Positions 33,086 through 35,567 of a stretch of DNA of 35,567 nt are shown piece after piece. A program made the position numbers and the translations under genes. Source of the DNA: an uncultured Lachnospiraceae bacterium (GTDB lineage: Bacteria; Bacillota; Clostridia; Lachnospirales; Lachnospiraceae); NCBI GenBank assembly GCA_947382625.1, contig CANDAG010000037.1:1-35567 (forward strand), given 5' to 3'. A model generated the notes under the pieces. The model was not told where the DNA came from and did not search any database. It saw only the letters and a list, made by a program, of their open reading frames with translations. How positions within the stretch are numbered: position 1 is the first letter of the stretch; each line of letters begins with the position of its first letter.

Positions 33086-33730
33086 ATGCAGCTGCCGGAT
33101 ATCGTGAAGCAGATAGGAAAAGCAGATGAGAAAGAAAGAGTATACATAGAAGATTACGTTTATGCCTATTTACATGGATTGAAATCCGAAACCGGGAGTG
33201 TGGGAAAGGCTGCGGGCGGGCAAGGTGCATTCCCTGTGAGGGCAGCTCTGTTTGGACATGCTTTTCGAAAGGAAGGGCGTAAATTTTACCTGATATACGG
33301 AGCCTCCAGTGTGATCGAGGAACTGGAAAACGGAAAAAACGAGGAACAGATCAGAAAGGAATACTTTGGAGAATACGAGCTGATCGGTTATGTCAATATT
33401 TACGGCGGCGGACAGAAAATGCCGGGGCGAAAAGAAGGGTATTACATCTTTTACGAAAAAAATGAACCTATGCAAAATTATCTGTTGTCCTGTTATGAAA
33501 GAAAAATGACAGGCAGATCCCGCCGCAAACGCTCTCCGGGTTCCATAAAAACGCCTGTGGGAACAGGTGAGAAGAGGAGCGGAATAGGAAACACGATCAA
33601 AAATTTTTTTTATGGAGGATGTATTATTGTACTGGCGGTTACGGCAGCAGCTATCAATGATTATGATAAGATGAACGGATTTATGAAAGCTGCTGATAAA
33701 GCGATCGCTTTCATAGAAAGTGAAAAGTAG
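33086..33730 (+). CDS. Conserved-looking protein with C-terminal membrane helix, unknown function
   Basis: This 214-residue protein is soluble for about 150 residues (VYIEDYVYAYLHGLK, then VRAALFGHAFRKEG and YLIYGASSVIEELENG). A basic linker is followed by one hydrophobic helix near residues 174-192, with a short tail. The layout suggests a tail-anchored protein facing the cytoplasm. The first part has a mixed alpha/beta look slightly like JAB/MPN domains, but I see no metal motif and assign no function. ATG 33086 follows GGGGGAA. It sits 10 bp before the DUF5711-like gene and they probably work together. Confidence 0.7.
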   Translation: MQLPDIVKQIGKADEKERVYIEDYVYAYLHGLKSETGSVGKAAGGQGAFPVRAALFGHAFRKEGRKFYLIYGASSVIEELENGKNEEQIRKEYFGEYELIGYVNIYGGGQKMPGRKEGYYIFYEKNEPMQNYLLSCYERKMTGRSRRKRSPGSIKTPVGTGEKRSGIGNTIKNFFYGGCIIVLAVTAAAINDYDKMNGFMKAADKAIAFIESEK

Positions 33731-33740
33731 GAAAAGCTAA

Positions 33741-34952
33741 ATGGCAAATGTGCGGGATTATCTGAAAGAAAAAGAAAAACGACAGAATACCATAAAAAAG
33801 ATCGATTATAGAGAAAAAATCCGCAGTCACAAGCTGATGATATTTTACAGAGGCGCTCTGGCCATATTATTAACCGCGGCGATCGTCGCCTTTTTGGTGA
33901 TACAGTGGAGGAATAAGGTATTTACAGACAGTGTGGTTACGAATTCGGCATCTGTCACCATCGTGCAGGGGGCAACGGTAAAGAACCTGGGCGGAAATGT
34001 GCTTTTATACAGTAAGGATGGTGCCAGTTGTATCGATTTAAAAGGAAACGTGGTGTGGAATCGGGCATATGAAATGCAGACGCCGCTGATCTCCATCTGC
34101 AATCAGATGGCGGCGATTGGTGATTATAACGGACGTTCTATTTATGTAATGGAAAAAGGCGGAGAAAAGGGAACGATCAACACCAACCTCCCGATCAGGG
34201 ATTTCTGTGTTTCTGCCAGCGGCGTTGTAGCGACTATCCTGGATGATTCGGACGTGACGCGGATTTATGTATATGACGGGAATGCAAATACAGAGGAGCC
34301 GATCATCCGCGGAAAGGCAACTATGGACAGAAGCGGATATCCCGTGAGTATTTCTCTGAGCCCTAACGGAAAGCTGATGATGATCTCTTATCTGTATGCG
34401 GATAGCGCCAGCATGAAATCCTCCGTAGCGTTTTACAATTTTGGAGAGGTAGGACAAAATGAGACGGATAATTTTGTGGGCGGTTACGATTATGCAGATA
34501 CGATAGTTCCTTATGTACAGTTTATGAATAATGATTCATCCTTTGCGGTATCGGATGACAGGATCGTTTTTTTCTCCGGAGCAGAAAAGCCGTCTAATAT
34601 TGCAACCAGCTTTTTGGAGGAGGAAGTACAAAGCGTCCATTACAGTGAAAACTATGTGGGGCTTGTGTTCATCAATCAGAGCGGGGAATCTGCTTACCGG
34701 CTGGATGTATATAACGCTTCAGGGAGCAAAGTACATTCTCAGTTTTTTGATATAGATTATACGGATATTTTTTTTAATAAGGATCAGATTGTTATTTATA
34801 ATGATGCAGAATGCAGGATCTGTAATATAAGGGGAACTGATAAATTTGCGGGGGCCTTTGAAAAAAATACTTCTCTGCTGATCCCCACATCTTCTGCCTA
34901 CAGATACGCTGCCGTTACATCAGACTCTGTTGATACCATTGAATTGAAATAA
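33741..34952 (+). CDS. DUF5711-like beta-propeller membrane protein
   Basis: This 403-residue protein has a charged N-terminal cytoplasmic part (about residues 1-35), one membrane helix (about 36-58, FYRGALAILLTAAIVAFLVI) and a long extracellular domain. That domain has repeating beta units such as NVLLYSKDGASCIDLKGNVV and FCVSASGVVATILDDSD, as in PQQ/WD-type propellers. I recall this family as DUF5711 in Lachnospiraceae; the function is unknown. It lies between the tail-anchored protein and a CvpA-like gene, 13 bp upstream of the latter. Confidence 0.75.
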   Translation: MANVRDYLKEKEKRQNTIKKIDYREKIRSHKLMIFYRGALAILLTAAIVAFLVIQWRNKVFTDSVVTNSASVTIVQGATVKNLGGNVLLYSKDGASCIDLKGNVVWNRAYEMQTPLISICNQMAAIGDYNGRSIYVMEKGGEKGTINTNLPIRDFCVSASGVVATILDDSDVTRIYVYDGNANTEEPIIRGKATMDRSGYPVSISLSPNGKLMMISYLYADSASMKSSVAFYNFGEVGQNETDNFVGGYDYADTIVPYVQFMNNDSSFAVSDDRIVFFSGAEKPSNIATSFLEEEVQSVHYSENYVGLVFINQSGESAYRLDVYNASGSKVHSQFFDIDYTDIFFNKDQIVIYNDAECRICNIRGTDKFAGAFEKNTSLLIPTSSAYRYAAVTSDSVDTIELK

Positions 34953-34965
34953 CGGGAAGGTACAA

Positions 34966-35364
34966 ATGTATTATATTGCGCTTGTTGTAATTGTATTGAT
35001 CTTTATATGGAGGATTGCTTCGGGCTTCCGTAAGGGAATGGTTCAGGAGCTGATCGCGTTAGTCGCCATAGCTGTTGCAGGAATTTGTATTATTCTGATT
35101 TTGGGAGCGGTGGGCAGCTATATGAACCGGGAAATCTCCAAAGTGATCCAGATGGTAGTGGTGCTTTTGGCGGTATGCCTCGTATACCGTCTGGTACATG
35201 TGCTGTTTACCTCGCTGGAGCTTATCTCAAAGCTTCCGGTTATTAAAGGGCTGGATAAGCTGTTAGGCGCCGGACTGGGGTTTGTTGAGGCGGGGTTGAT
35301 CGTAGGGATTCTGGTATATTTACTTAAAAACTGGGGTTTATCAATCCTGACACAGACAATTTAA
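34966..35364 (+). CDS. CvpA-family membrane protein
   Basis: This 132-residue protein has four hydrophobic helices and the family opening YIALVVIVLIFIWRIASGFR-KGMVQELIALVA, and KLPVIKGLDKLLGAGLG before the last helix. CvpA proteins are linked to envelope functions and, in E. coli, to colicin V production; their role in Firmicutes is unclear. It is a little shorter than the usual 160-180 residues but looks complete. AGGTACA-type sequence with GGGAAGG precedes the ATG. It is the last gene before the ribosomal promoter region. Confidence 0.85.
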   Translation: MYYIALVVIVLIFIWRIASGFRKGMVQELIALVAIAVAGICIILILGAVGSYMNREISKVIQMVVVLLAVCLVYRLVHVLFTSLELISKLPVIKGLDKLLGAGLGFVEAGLIVGILVYLLKNWGLSILTQTI

Positions 35365-35393
35365 GGGGATAAGAAGTAATTTGGAGTAAACGT

Positions 35394-35567
35394 AAAAAAA
35401 ATAAAAAATATCTATTAAAAAATTTTTTAATTTTTTTGAAAAAATGTGTTGACAATATCTGGGTGGTTTGTTATTATGTATGAGCTGCACAACGAGAGCG
35501 ACGCAGCAACTGAAAAGCACCTTGACAACTAAACAGCAATGCGACCCTGAAAATTCAAGAAGAGAAG
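35394..35567 (+). promoter_or_regulatory. Probable rRNA operon promoter, A/T tract and leader
   Basis: An A/T tract (35394-35447) that could act as an UP element precedes TTGACA (35449-35454), a 17-bp spacer and TATTAT (35472-35477). The leader includes a GCTGC/GCAGC hairpin and ACCTTGACAACTAAACAG, which I know from clostridial rRNA leaders. The 16S gene itself is beyond the window. Confidence 0.7.

Noticed and set aside
1-35567. CRISPR array, prophage or insertion sequence
   Set aside because: I saw no regularly spaced direct repeats and no integrase, transposase or phage structural genes.

Overview
The window looks like a chromosomal segment of a low-to-mid GC Gram-positive gut anaerobe of the Lachnospiraceae (Clostridia). 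The evidence is strong Shine-Dalgarno sites, frequent GTG/TTG starts, sigma-A type TTGACA/TATAAT promoters, a dnaX-ybaB-recR cluster, a Bacillus/Clostridium-style SRP RNA, and several families I know mainly from Lachnospiraceae (DUF6171-, DUF6128- and DUF5711-like; these labels are from memory). I see no prophage, transposase, integrase or CRISPR array. Almost everything is on the + strand. The exceptions are the SRP RNA, a MATE transporter, a NUDIX/DUF2971 pair and tRNA-Ser.

Layout: (1) 1-3557, a pentose cluster: 3' part of a transketolase C-terminal subunit, a GH51 arabinofuranosidase, a small Cys-rich protein and an ArsR-type regulator with a large unknown C-terminal domain. (2) 3558-7419, an unexplained structured leader, metG, an alpha/beta hydrolase and a secreted helical protein. 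(3) 7420-13752, a D-lactate dehydrogenase, a GNAT, a tandem HD/HD-GYP protein, a YesL-like membrane protein, an orphan MsmX-type sugar ATPase with high-expression codon use, and a CdaR/PucR-type regulator. (4) 13753-15802, a DUF6128-like protein whose start lies in a hairpin, the SRP RNA gene on the minus strand, a roughly 217-bp imperfect palindrome, and tadA. (5) 15803-20394, a MATE transporter divergent from a four-gene operon: histidine kinase, NfeD, flotillin FloA, LytTR response regulator. (6) 20399-26149, a complete carbohydrate-type ABC importer whose binding protein is probably anchored at both ends, then an acidic lipoprotein with a structured leader. (7) 26150-27960, NUDIX plus DUF2971 on the minus strand, bracketed by related inverted hairpins and followed by tRNA-Ser(CGA). 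(8) 28013-35364, a 6-phosphofructokinase with an unusual active site, dnaX-ybaB-recR-galM, and a trio of little-known membrane-associated genes. (9) 35394-35567, an A/T tract, a strong promoter and a leader that look like the start of a ribosomal RNA operon; the 16S gene would lie beyond the window.

Most genes are housekeeping or carbon metabolism. The most unusual features are the two-component system wrapped around a flotillin/NfeD pair, the hairpin-bracketed NUDIX-DUF2971 unit next to a tRNA, the long palindrome upstream of tadA, and several structured leaders matching no riboswitch class I recognise. All functions come from reading translated sequence and motifs; no database search was run.
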